The position numbers and the translations under genes are program-made. From contig JAGNKU010000008.1 of the NCBI GenBank assembly GCA_017999985.1, forward strand, positions 124,001 through 188,000: a stretch of DNA of 64,000 nt, written 5' to 3'. How positions within the stretch are numbered: position 1 is the stretch's first letter; each line of letters opens with the position of its first letter. Positions 54,086-61,763 of this stretch are shown piece after piece. The notes beneath the pieces are model-generated. The model was not told where the DNA came from and did no database searches. It worked only from the letters and a program-made list of their open reading frames with translations. This DNA comes from Phycisphaerae bacterium (GTDB taxonomy: Bacteria > Planctomycetota > Phycisphaerae > UBA1845 > Fen-1342).

Positions 54086-54157
54086 CTCTCAAGAGCCGGG
54101 CGCGGCGAGACGAAGAGGTGTTCCGGCTTCCCACCTTTTCTAACGCCCCCCCGGCTC
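54047..54157 (+). terminator. Nested inverted repeats at the end of the connector gene
   Basis: GAGAGTTACCCT (54047-54058) pairs perfectly with 54079-54090 around a pyrimidine-rich 20-base loop. GAGCCGGG (54093-54100) pairs with CCCGGCTC (54150-54157), followed by GCCCCTTTCTTCT. It could attenuate the late operon. Confidence 0.45.
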
Positions 54158-54182
54158 GCCCCTTTCTTCTAACGGAGCAACT

Positions 54183-54437
54183 ATGACAGACCTTATCAGT
54201 GAAATCGAAACCAACGTCCTAAACATCGCCGAATTGCTAAACGACGCTCGCAGCGACCTGCATCGCCTGGTGCGACTGCGCTTCGCTTGCGAGTCGCAAT
54301 ATCGCGCAATCGAGAATATCGCAGACGAAGAGCAGTATCGCCACCTGCGCCGTCGGCTCTGGACCTGTCAGGCAGCGCTCAATCGCCTCATCGAAGCCGC
54401 GGACTTCGCGCTGCGGCAAAAGGGTTGGGAATGTTAG
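54183..54437 (+). CDS. Small helical phage protein
   Basis: 84 residues, with GGAG six bases before the ATG. Almost all helix (ISEIETNVLNIAELLNDARS; LRRRLWTCQAALNRLIEAA). It overlaps the next gene by 7 bases. No family recognised; position suggests a tail-completion or assembly role. Confidence 0.5.
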   Translation: MTDLISEIETNVLNIAELLNDARSDLHRLVRLRFACESQYRAIENIADEEQYRHLRRRLWTCQAALNRLIEAADFALRQKGWEC

Positions 54438-55531
54438 TTTTCGTTTCCGCCTCAGACCTGACGCAAAGCGCGGCGCTCGCCACGCCCACAACCAATATCG
54501 ACTTGGGCTATTTCACGACCGGACGAATGGCGACGGTTGCCCTGCGCGTCGGCAACCAAGGCAGCACAAGCGCCGCTTGGAATTTGAATGCCCGCGACCC
54601 CTTCGATGACGGCGTGACCTGTGATATCTACCCTGATATGGGCTTTCTTGTGGCGGATGAAATCTCGGATACCGTCACGGTCGATATCACGTTGCCGCTG
54701 GACGCCTACGAAATAGGTCACGTCGCTGACCTGATCCTGACGGACGGATCGTCTGAGACGATTTGCGAGCTGACGTTTACGCCCGTCCAAGCAAACGTCG
54801 AAAGGCGCTCGCAGTATCCGTCACGCGCAGGGGACGCCACCCGGATCAGCGGTAACGTCATAGAGTCCCTTGGTGATACGCTCCAGGTCTACGTGTTTCA
54901 GCCCGTCGCCTACGATCCGTCAACCGACGACCTAATCAGCGTCGAATGGCAGGACAAGAGCATCGGCGGGCTCTATCGCGGAATGAAGATCGTGACCGCC
55001 GCCGATCCTTGCGAGCGCCTGAACCCGCATAACGAGCAATGGGGCTATACGGTTTGCCCGACCGTGGTCAGAGGGCAATTTCAACGCGAGTCGCCGAGCA
55101 TCGTGACCACCGCCCTTGAAGCCACGGGCGCGCCCTTGCGTTACAACGTCTCGGCGTCCCTGATCCTGCCCGGTTGGGCAGAGCTAACCCCCAGGTTGTG
55201 GGCGATGTTTCAACCTGAAACCGAGACGGAGCCCGCGACGTATAAGCGGACGGTTTACCTCTTGAAGCGCCAAGGCGTCGTTTACGCCATTGAAAACATC
55301 CGTGGGCTTGATCTTGGATCAGACCTTTCGCATTTTGAATGCGACCTGATCGCCCTTCACGATGCCGCGATGGGAAGCGCGGACTACTACAACCCCTTTG
55401 CCGTGGTCTATCAGTATGACAGCGACAAGCCGTATGCGGTATTCACTTGCCCCACGCCGCGCCTTGACACTCTGCTGCCCGATAGCAGCGGGTCAGGATC
55501 AGGCGCAGGATGGAGCGGCAGCGGTTGGTGA
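54431..55531 (+). CDS. Beta-rich tail/structural protein candidate
   Basis: 366 residues from ATG 54431. The first 115 residues form an immunoglobulin-like beta domain (IDLGYFTTGRMATVALRVGN), and the rest is beta-rich, ending in a Gly/Ser stretch (SSGSGSGAGWSGSGW). It is the last gene of the late operon. A tail or distal structural role is inferred from position. Confidence 0.5.
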   Translation: MLVFVSASDLTQSAALATPTTNIDLGYFTTGRMATVALRVGNQGSTSAAWNLNARDPFDDGVTCDIYPDMGFLVADEISDTVTVDITLPLDAYEIGHVADLILTDGSSETICELTFTPVQANVERRSQYPSRAGDATRISGNVIESLGDTLQVYVFQPVAYDPSTDDLISVEWQDKSIGGLYRGMKIVTAADPCERLNPHNEQWGYTVCPTVVRGQFQRESPSIVTTALEATGAPLRYNVSASLILPGWAELTPRLWAMFQPETETEPATYKRTVYLLKRQGVVYAIENIRGLDLGSDLSHFECDLIALHDAAMGSADYYNPFAVVYQYDSDKPYAVFTCPTPRLDTLLPDSSGSGSGAGWSGSGW

Positions 55532-55534
55532 AGG

Positions 55535-55623
55535 TATAATGCGATATCTCTGTCTCTCTGATGGGGGCGGCGGTCACTTCAAAACTCACTCTCCTGTGAT
55601 ACGAACCCGCCGCCCCTTTTCTT
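55535..55623 (+). terminator. Late-operon terminator, or short RNA with its own TATAAT
   Basis: GGGGCGGCGG (55564-55573) pairs perfectly with CCGCCGCCCC (55607-55616), followed by TTTTCTTT, a strong intrinsic terminator 33 bases after the last late gene. A perfect TATAAT at 55535-55540 just upstream means a transcript of about 75 bases could also start here. Confidence 0.7.
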
Positions 55624-55632
55624 TCAAATCAC

Positions 55633-55663
55633 AAGAGGAATGCAACGGACTTTGTTGTATAAT
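55633..55663 (+). promoter_or_regulatory. Promoter of the small RNA at 55670
   Basis: AAGAGG (55633-55638), 19 bases, TATAAT (55658-55663) preceded by GTTG, the same arrangement as at 43385-43415. Confidence 0.6.
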
Positions 55664-55669
55664 GACTTG

Positions 55670-55771
55670 CTTCAATAAGAGCGTTGTTTGACGCTCCATT
55701 CTGGCGCAAGCCAGGACTTACGTGGACGCCCCCGGGGAGTATGCACCACCCACCCGGGGGCTCTTTCTTTT
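55670..55771 (+). ncRNA. Small RNA with three hairpins and an intrinsic terminator
   Basis: GAGCG/CGCTC (55679-55683/55692-55696); a 7-bp stem 55699-55705/55710-55716 capped by a GCAA tetraloop; then GCCCCCGGG (55728-55736) with CCCGGGGGC (55753-55761), followed by TCTTTCTTTT. It begins about 7 bases after a perfect TATAAT. No start codon with a ribosome site competes. Role unknown. Confidence 0.65.
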
Positions 55772-55785
55772 GGGCGCTGGCTTCC

Positions 55786-55798
55786 GGACAGTCTGTCC
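55786..55798. promoter_or_regulatory. Perfect palindrome GGACAGTCTGTCC
   Basis: A 13-base perfect inverted repeat just after the small RNA terminator. It looks like a dimeric protein binding site. Confidence 0.35.
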
Positions 55799-55854
55799 AA
55801 AAGCGGAGCGCCGCATCCGTAATTCTGTGCCCACGGCAGAAAACGGACAGGATC

Positions 55855-55912
55855 AAAAAGAACTTCTTAACGCCGAAAGGGGCAAAAAGAATTTCTTAAC
55901 GTGGAAAGGGGC
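55855..55912. repeat. Two tandem 29-bp repeats with AAGAAYTTCTT palindromes
   Basis: Two adjacent 29-base copies differing at three positions, each containing AAGAA-C/T-TTCTT. They look like paired operators for a dimeric regulator or recombinase. Confidence 0.7.
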
Positions 55913-56000
55913 GGCGGTCGTTTTCTTCCCCCCACGTTATCCTTTCTAGACATGCTCGGCGGTCTGCAATGTCACGCCTTGTCCGCTCCAAGGCTATAGA

Positions 56001-56194
56001 TATGTTGGCGAAGTCTACCCTTATGTTGGCGTAATGCCGCTGAATTACGTTGGCGGCTCTAGAATACTTGCAGAAAGCATCGGTAAATACAGCACTTCTG
56101 CATAGGACTGCGCGAGATATGCGTTATGTCCTTTGATTGGCGGCTATGTCCTGTCGCTTTCAAATGTCCACTTAAGGTAATGGTTATGTTGGCG
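56001..56194 (+). repeat. Four TATGTTGGCG-like repeats
   Basis: TATGTTGGCG at 56001, 56022 and 56185, and TACGTTGGCG at 56046, with a further TTGGCGGCT at 56137. Iteron-like, in a gene-free region beside the recombinase. The remaining 55913-56426 sequence shows no gene; a perfect 8-bp hairpin lies at 56202-56220. Confidence 0.6.
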
Positions 56195-56370
56195 TCATTC
56201 AGCTCGGCAACCTGCCGAGCGTGACACGCCAAGCTGGGTTAATGGCGGACATGCGGGTCGGTAAGCCGGGCGAGGTGGGGAGCGCCACTAATCATCGCTG
56301 CTAATCGGCGCATCGGCGGGCATCAGGCGGATCAAGCGCGTTGCTTGGGGTCGTGAAACAACAAGGGGCG

Positions 56371-56401
56371 CTAACGACCACGAGTCGCCAGCGCCCTTGT
56401 C
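56371..56401 (-). terminator. Terminator-like hairpin after the serine recombinase
   Basis: ACAAGGGGCGCT pairs with AGCGCCCTTGT (one bulge), about 25 bases beyond the recombinase stop, followed on the minus strand by GTTGTTT. Confidence 0.45.
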
Positions 56402-56426
56402 TCTGAAACACGAAATACCCTGTTAT

Positions 56427-57116
56427 CTATTCTCCGTTGGCGGGCTCTGATCCTCTGTTGAGAATGCCGTAAATCGCCTGCCGGGTGATTTTGAGTTTGT
56501 CGGCAATCTGTATCACTGAGAGACCGTCTGTCCTGAGTTTCGCAATCAGGGCGTGGCGCTTCGCGTTACGCGGGCGTCCGACGTGGCGTCCTGCTGCTTT
56601 GGCGGCTTCCATACCGGCGCGGATGCGCTCCACGGTCGTTTCACGCTCGAAAGCGGCAACCGACAAGAGGATCGAAGCGATAAGGCGTCCGGTCGAGTTT
56701 GAAAAGTCGATGTTTTCAGAGACCGAGACAACGCGGATGCCCTTGTCTGCCACGCTGGCCAGGATGCCGAGACCGTCACGGGTGGATCGGGCGAGACGGT
56801 CAAGGCGGAAGACCACGAGCGTATCGACCCTGCCCGCGTCGATTGCGCGCAAGAGACGGTGGAGCGCCGGGCGGTCGGTTGAAGCGCCGGAGCGCCGGTC
56901 TTCAAAGAACGTCACGTCTTCGGGTCTGACGTGGGCAGCGTCCGCCCATTGGCGGATTGCGTGGCGTTGTGATTGCGTGGTCTGACCCTTGTCGGTTGTC
57001 GAGACTCTGACGTATGCGCCGATCTTGGGGCGATGGGCGGCGGCGGGCTTTGATTTCTCTGCGCGGTTTTTCATCGGGCGCGACCCTTTCACGTTGGGTT
57101 GGGGGTCATTCCCCAA
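56427..57116 (-). CDS. Serine recombinase (resolvase/invertase family)
   Basis: 229 residues. The catalytic domain has YVRVSTTDKG with the active-site Ser, FEDRRSGASTDRP and VVFRLDRLARS with the conserved Arg residues. The C-terminal helix-turn-helix is LSVIQIADKLKITRQAIYGI. This is a complete small resolvase. A second Met (residue 15) also has an AAAGGG upstream. It could resolve multimers, invert DNA or control the gene-free repeat region next to it. Confidence 0.88.
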   Translation of the reverse strand: MGNDPQPNVKGSRPMKNRAEKSKPAAAHRPKIGAYVRVSTTDKGQTTQSQRHAIRQWADAAHVRPEDVTFFEDRRSGASTDRPALHRLLRAIDAGRVDTLVVFRLDRLARSTRDGLGILASVADKGIRVVSVSENIDFSNSTGRLIASILLSVAAFERETTVERIRAGMEAAKAAGRHVGRPRNAKRHALIAKLRTDGLSVIQIADKLKITRQAIYGILNRGSEPANGE

Positions 57117-57225
57117 CCCTCATACTGGGCCGCGAAACGGACGCCACGCCAAGCGAAATCCGCGGAAAATCGGGCGGAATTCTGTTGGCGCTGCGGAGTC
57201 GTCGGGGATGCCCTGAGACGTGAGC

Positions 57226-57252
57226 GCCCCTGCCGTGACAGGGGGCAGGGGC
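57226..57252. terminator. Hairpin between the integrase and recombinase genes
   Basis: GCCCCTGCC (57226-57234) pairs perfectly with GGCAGGGGC (57244-57252) just beyond the integrase stop. No T-run follows. Confidence 0.4.
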
Positions 57253-57273
57253 GTTGCGCTCGCCAGGCGGTCT

Positions 57274-58782
57274 CTAATGCGTTTTCTTGGCGGTCTGGCG
57301 GGCTTGTTTCGTCTGCGCGAAATACCGGTTGCCGACGGCGCGGACAAGGGGCAGCAGATAGGTTTCGTCGGCGTCGCCCGTATAGAAGCGGCTCGTGCCG
57401 TGGATTGCGTGACCGAGAATCGTATCGCTCATATCGGTGGGCAGTTTGGCGTCACGGCGGACGGTGGGGGCGACGTTGCGAAGATGCTTGAAACTCCAAT
57501 ACGAGTTATGTCCGGCGTCGCGCTTGAGCTGTCCGAAAACGCGGCTGATATCGTCATACGTCCAAGGCGCTTTGCGAGCGTTGCGGAAAACATACTCCGT
57601 GGGGCGCTCATATTCGCGCCACCGGATCAGCGCCCGGGCGGTCTCAGGGAGCAGGGGCGTTTTGCGGTCGATGGGTTGACCGGTTGACCATGCCGGTTTC
57701 TGTCGCGGAAAGTCGATATGCGGCGTGGGGGCATCAAGTCGGACGTGACTCCATTTCAGGGCGCAAACATCCTGATTATCGAGGGCGGCTTGGCAGGCGA
57801 GCCGGAGCAATGCGGCAAACTGGATCGCCTCGCGTTTGTCGATGATTGCCTGCGCCTTGCGTCCGTTGTCCGCGTCGGTTGCCGTGGGCAGGGCGTCAAC
57901 GTCGATTGTGGCGCGTTGCTCGCAAAGGTCGATGATCGCTCGGAAAACATCAGCGGGCAGGGGTTGGCGGTTGGTGGCGGCGGCGGTCACCTGCCGGGCG
58001 TCGATTGCGTCAAGCCAGCGGATCAGGTCTGCCGGAAATGGAAACTCGGTTTTGCGGACGGCAAGGTCTAGGACGGCGCGGACTGCCTTACGCCGGAGCA
58101 TATACCAATTGTTGGGGTTGCTCTGCGCGCCCTTCGGTCCCGTGGCTTTGCCCTTGGTTGCCTTGCGTGGCGCGACCTGTCCGTTAGCGCCCTTGACCAT
58201 GTAGCGCTCGAATTCGGTGAAGTCGGTTTTGCGGAGCTGGTTGACGGGCTTGTCGCCGATGACGGCGATGAATTCATTGAAGACGCGGACGGTTTCAGCG
58301 ACGTAAGACGGGCGGCAGCGTTTCGCCTGTTTGTCGTCGCGCCAGAAGTCGCGGCAGGTTGACAGGCGCTCGGCGGATGGGATGCTCGGGCTGTCTGGCG
58401 TGGGCTGTTGCGCGACCTGGAGCAAGCGCTCTATTCGGCGCTGCGCTTCGGGCGTGGGGACTTCGCGCATTCCCTCACGCGGCGATAGAAGGTCTTGGAC
58501 AGCGATTTCAAGCTCTACGTGGGTCTCGTGGAGCCGGGTCCGCTCGGGCGTCCAATAGGTCTCTCCGGGCGTGACCTGACGGATAGCGCTCGCCAGGTCG
58601 GAGCCGAGCCGGACGCGCTTACCGTCGCGATAGGCGTAGTAGACGCCGCGCTCGGGCTCTTTCCCCTTCGGCGTGGTTCGGTGATAATGGAGCCCGTGGA
58701 TTTCGCGTCCTCCCTTTGCGACGCGGCGGACGGAGCCGTCAGGTAGGTCGATGATCCGGACGAAGATCAGGTTTCGTGGCAT
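57274..58782 (-). CDS. int: Divergent tyrosine recombinase (integrase)
   Basis: 502 residues. A SAM-like core-binding domain (about 135-260) is followed by a catalytic domain: box I region [16 protein letters not shown], box [12 protein letters not shown], then [15 protein letters not shown] with His and the likely nucleophile Tyr. The usual box I Arg is Asp here, and the box II HxLR reads KHLR, so two catalytic positions differ from the classic pattern. It lies 80 bases from attR and faces inward, the usual integrase position. The N-terminal 120 residues may bind the arm repeats. Confidence 0.85.
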   Translation of the reverse strand: MPRNLIFVRIIDLPDGSVRRVAKGGREIHGLHYHRTTPKGKEPERGVYYAYRDGKRVRLGSDLASAIRQVTPGETYWTPERTRLHETHVELEIAVQDLLSPREGMREVPTPEAQRRIERLLQVAQQPTPDSPSIPSAERLSTCRDFWRDDKQAKRCRPSYVAETVRVFNEFIAVIGDKPVNQLRKTDFTEFERYMVKGANGQVAPRKATKGKATGPKGAQSNPNNWYMLRRKAVRAVLDLAVRKTEFPFPADLIRWLDAIDARQVTAAATNRQPLPADVFRAIIDLCEQRATIDVDALPTATDADNGRKAQAIIDKREAIQFAALLRLACQAALDNQDVCALKWSHVRLDAPTPHIDFPRQKPAWSTGQPIDRKTPLLPETARALIRWREYERPTEYVFRNARKAPWTYDDISRVFGQLKRDAGHNSYWSFKHLRNVAPTVRRDAKLPTDMSDTILGHAIHGTSRFYTGDADETYLLPLVRAVGNRYFAQTKQARQTAKKTH

Positions 58783-58831
58783 GGTTTGTTTCTCCGCTAC
58801 GCCTAACGGAGACCTTACCGCGCCAGGGTCG

Positions 58832-58853
58832 AAAATGCAACGGAAAATGCAAC
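58832..58853 (+). repeat. Right pair of AAAATGCAAC repeats, likely integrase arm sites
   Basis: Two copies with a 12-base period, 8 bases before attR, matching the pair at 39010-39031. Confidence 0.6.
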
Positions 58854-58862
58854 AAACTCACT

Positions 58863-58949
<87 letters not shown>

Positions 58950-59007
58950 TAAAACCCCGTTCCTGAGCTCAGGGCGGCCTCGCCATGCGTTCGTACACTG
59001 CTTCCTG

Positions 59008-59218
59008 TTACTTCTCAGCCGCCGCGATGTCCTTGAGAACACCGGCCAGTGCCGCCTTGGCCTGCTCGCCGGCTTCTCGCTTCCGCGCGGCCTGTTCGCG
59101 CATCAGGTCGATGTGCGCCGTCGACGCGAGCGGCACGATCCCCGCCTGAAGACGCTCGGCCGCCTGTTGACCGGCGCGGGGGACGGTCACGGGCTTCGTC
59201 GTCAACGCGAGCGGCCGC
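59008..59218 (-). pseudogene. C-terminal remnant of an unknown protein
   Basis: About 66 residues on the minus strand, read from near 59218 to the stop at 59008: ALTTKPVTVPRAGQQAAERL then IDLMREQAARKREAGEQAKA. Coherent helical protein sequence without a start, abutting the dockerin-type fragment on the other strand. Family unknown; the call is tentative. Confidence 0.3.
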
Positions 59219-59220
59219 TG

Positions 59221-59733
59221 ACACCGGGCTTGTCGGTCGGACAAATGACGATCGCCGGCACCTATTCCTACTGGCAGCAGGCCGGCGGAACGCTCGAGCT
59301 CGATATCGGAGGTACGGCGCCCGGCCAATTCGACAAGCTGGTCGGCACTGGCCTCGTCGCGCTCGCCGGCGAATTGGACGTCACGTTCGTCAGCCCGTTC
59401 GAGCCGCAGCACGGCGACACGTTCGTGGTAGTGACGGCCTGCGGCGCCGGGCTGAGCGTCGCATTCGACAGCGTGACGGTGCACAACCTGCCGCCGACGA
59501 TGATCCTCACGGTCGACGCGGACTACACCGCGAACTTCGCTTAGCTGACGGTGATCGGCGGCGATTGCGGCATGGACGGCGCGCTCGACTTCGACGCCTT
59601 CACGACGCTGGGCGACTGCCTGCAGGGTGCCGACAACGGCGTGCTGCCCGGATGCGACTGCCTCAACCTCAACAAGGACGGCGATGTCGATTTGAGCGAC
59701 GCCGCGGAGTTTCAGGCAGCGTTCATGGGATAG
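59221..59733 (+). pseudogene. Fragment of a dockerin-ended autotransporter-like surface protein
   Basis: The frame reads MTIAGTYSYWQQAGGTLELD ... GDTFVVVTACGAGLSVAFDS, typical of the end of long beta-solenoid passenger repeats. A TAG at 59542-59544 interrupts it. The same frame then continues with GGDCGMDGALDFDAF and NLNKDGDVDLSDAAEF, a dockerin-like pair, and stops at 59733. No start or upstream part is present, so this is a decayed remnant. The 59734-59945 gap holds nothing I can support. Confidence 0.65.
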
Positions 59734-59945
59734 CACCCCCGGGGGCCTCTCATGACCGGGAGTGTATCCATCTCTAAGACGTCATCTGCCCTTTGCGCGA
59801 CGGCCGAAGCTGAAATCTGGGCGCAGCTGGGTACCGGCTCGGTTCGAAAGCTGTTCGCTATGCCACGATGCGGGCACACGTCGCGCACATCCCGCGCGAA
59901 ACCGGCGCCCTGCGCGGGCCCTTCATCGATCATCCAGCGCATGGC

Positions 59946-60651
59946 CTACGGGCCCGCGAAAACGCGCTGAAGCTCGGCGAAGTCAGCCAACTCCGCGTCG
60001 CCATCGTCGTCCAGGTCGGCACACCGGCACTCCGGCGACACACTCGCCATCGGTCCCGCCATGCAACCGGCAAAAACGCCGAAGTCATCCAGGTCCACAA
60101 ACCCATCGCCATCGCAGTCGCCGGGCTCGTGCACGACTTGGCCCGCTGGCCAGAAGCCGCCGGTCATCGCGTACGGTGAACGGGAGGCCGTTGCTGTCGC
60201 CTGCGCCGCAGTGAACGATAATGTCGCCGGAAGACGCCTGTGGGCCAATCTGAACCGCGATCCGCGTATTGCTCCAGGCGAGATAGGCGGCTGCCTGCCC
60301 ACCGCCGATCGTGACCGTCGCACTCCCGCGCTGGTCGCCGAAGCCGTTGCCGTAGAGAGTCACGATGGCTCCGGCGTCGTTGTATCCGCCGTGGGAGGGG
60401 CCACTGATCAGATCGGAGAAGAAGATCCGGGGCGCGCCGGGATCGCCGAGCGACACGGGGCCATCGACGTGGATCGGCTGGTCGCCCGCGCTGCCGTTAC
60501 CGCCCTGCGTTCCGTCATCGCCGTTTTGAACTTGGCCGTCGTTGGCGGTGCCGTTGTCGGTCCTTTCTTCGCCAGCCTGCGGGCAACCGCAGACGAAGAT
60601 TGTCGCCACCAGGACCCAAACCGGTACTCCAGAGTTCCGGATGATGAACAT
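59946..60651 (-). pseudogene. IPT/TIG-domain lipoprotein with dockerin-like tail, frameshifted
   Basis: It starts at 60651 with AAGGAG eight bases upstream. A lipoprotein-like signal (VLVATIFVCGC) leads to a Gly/Asp-rich linker and an IPT/TIG domain (AGAIVTLYGNGFGDQRGSAT). Near 60165-60185 this frame turns to basic nonsense, while the adjacent frame continues GGFWPAGQVVHEPGDCDGDG and a dockerin-like second loop, ending at 59946. A single frameshift splits it; sequencing error is possible. Confidence 0.6.
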
Positions 60652-60943
60652 CTCACACTCCTTGCGTTTGAGCCTGCTACTCGAACTCGGTGGAAGCGAG
60701 CTCGCGGGTTCGCACTGTCTGGTCTCAAACAGCAAGTTGGCAGCGCGCGCCCACGGTGCTTCTGTCTTGCGGCGCAGCCATTTGTTTCCCGCGGGCGGAG
60801 CGCGAGCGTGGGGACGACTTGCCTCATGGCCGGAGCCGGTCGTTTGATGCTGGGTTATGTGCCTGTTGCACAGGGAGTTGGGCGGCAGACTCTCGCCGGT
60901 TCCCGACCGCCACAGGGCGTGCAGACCCGGCGCCCCGGCGGGT

Positions 60944-60949
60944 ACAATC
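60944..60949 (+). promoter_or_regulatory. Possible -10 box for the ECF sigma factor gene
   Basis: TACAAT about 77 bases before ATG 61026; no convincing -35. The 60652-61025 gap between divergent genes holds no other feature I can support. Confidence 0.25.
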
Positions 60950-61025
60950 ACGCGTGCGGAGCGATGTGGGCTTCTTTGCCCCGGGCCGAGTTCCGTCGGC
61001 CGGGCGAACCGATGAATCTGTACGC

Positions 61026-61670
61026 ATGAACGGGCCTTCCGATAGCGACGATCAGATGCTCGCCGCCGTAAAGCGTGCGGTGTCCGGTGACACAACGGCG
61101 CTGACGCTGGTACTCATGAACCTGCACGCGGACCTCTGTGCCTATCTGAACCCGCGCATCCCACCGGCATTGCGTGGCCAGTTGGATGCCGAGGACGTAT
61201 TGCAGCAGACCTATGTGCAGGTGTTCCGACACGTTGCGCGGTTCGTTCCGCGAGACCCCGACGCGTTTCGGCGCTGGGTGTGCACAATTGCGTTGCGGCG
61301 ATTGCGGAACGAGATCTGCAAACTACGGACTGCCAAGCGCGGCGGCGGGGCGCGAGCGGTGGACGGCCGATTGGAGCAGCGGGATTCGTGGATCGGGCTG
61401 ATCGAGCTCCTCAGCGCGCCAGGACGGAGCCCGAGCCGCTGTGCCGCGCGCGCCGAGGCGGTCGCGGCCGTCGAAAGTGCCTTGTCAACGCTCCCGGAGC
61501 ACTATCAACAGGCCATACGCCTCGTGTACCTGCAGGGCTGGTCGGTCGCCGCCGCCGCGACCCAGATGAACAAGACCGAGCGGGCGATTCACGGCTTGTG
61601 TCGGCGCGGGCTGGACCTGCTCCGCAGCCGAATGGGTTCTGCGAGCGGGTTCCTGAGTTCGGGCTCGTAG
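61026..61670 (+). CDS. ECF-type RNA polymerase sigma factor
   Basis: 214 residues. Region 2 is seen in QLDAEDVLQQTYVQVF and FRRWVCTIALRRLRNE. Region 4 follows near the C-terminus with LPEHYQQAIRLVYLQGWSVA and TERAIHGLCRRGLDLLR. It lies 93 bases before a Ser/Thr kinase gene, a common planctomycete pairing in which the kinase controls the sigma factor. No anti-sigma factor is seen. The start is the ATG giving the usual family length; its ribosome site is weak. Confidence 0.88.
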   Translation: MNGPSDSDDQMLAAVKRAVSGDTTALTLVLMNLHADLCAYLNPRIPPALRGQLDAEDVLQQTYVQVFRHVARFVPRDPDAFRRWVCTIALRRLRNEICKLRTAKRGGGARAVDGRLEQRDSWIGLIELLSAPGRSPSRCAARAEAVAAVESALSTLPEHYQQAIRLVYLQGWSVAAAATQMNKTERAIHGLCRRGLDLLRSRMGSASGFLSSGS

Positions 61671-61763
61671 GTCCCGATTTTCTTTCACGGCGGCGGGCGC
61701 GCCGGGCGTTTTTGCTGTTGATAGCCGGGCTGTGACTTGTGGCGCCCGTTGGAGTTGCGCTCC

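Noticed and set aside
55684-55899. Possible 71-residue protein
   Set aside because: It crosses the small RNA hairpins, terminator and tandem operator repeats; no ribosome site or recognisable protein features.
60061-61029. Plus-strand frame of 322 residues
   Set aside because: Antisense to the IPT/TIG gene, which has a good ribosome site and lipoprotein signal.
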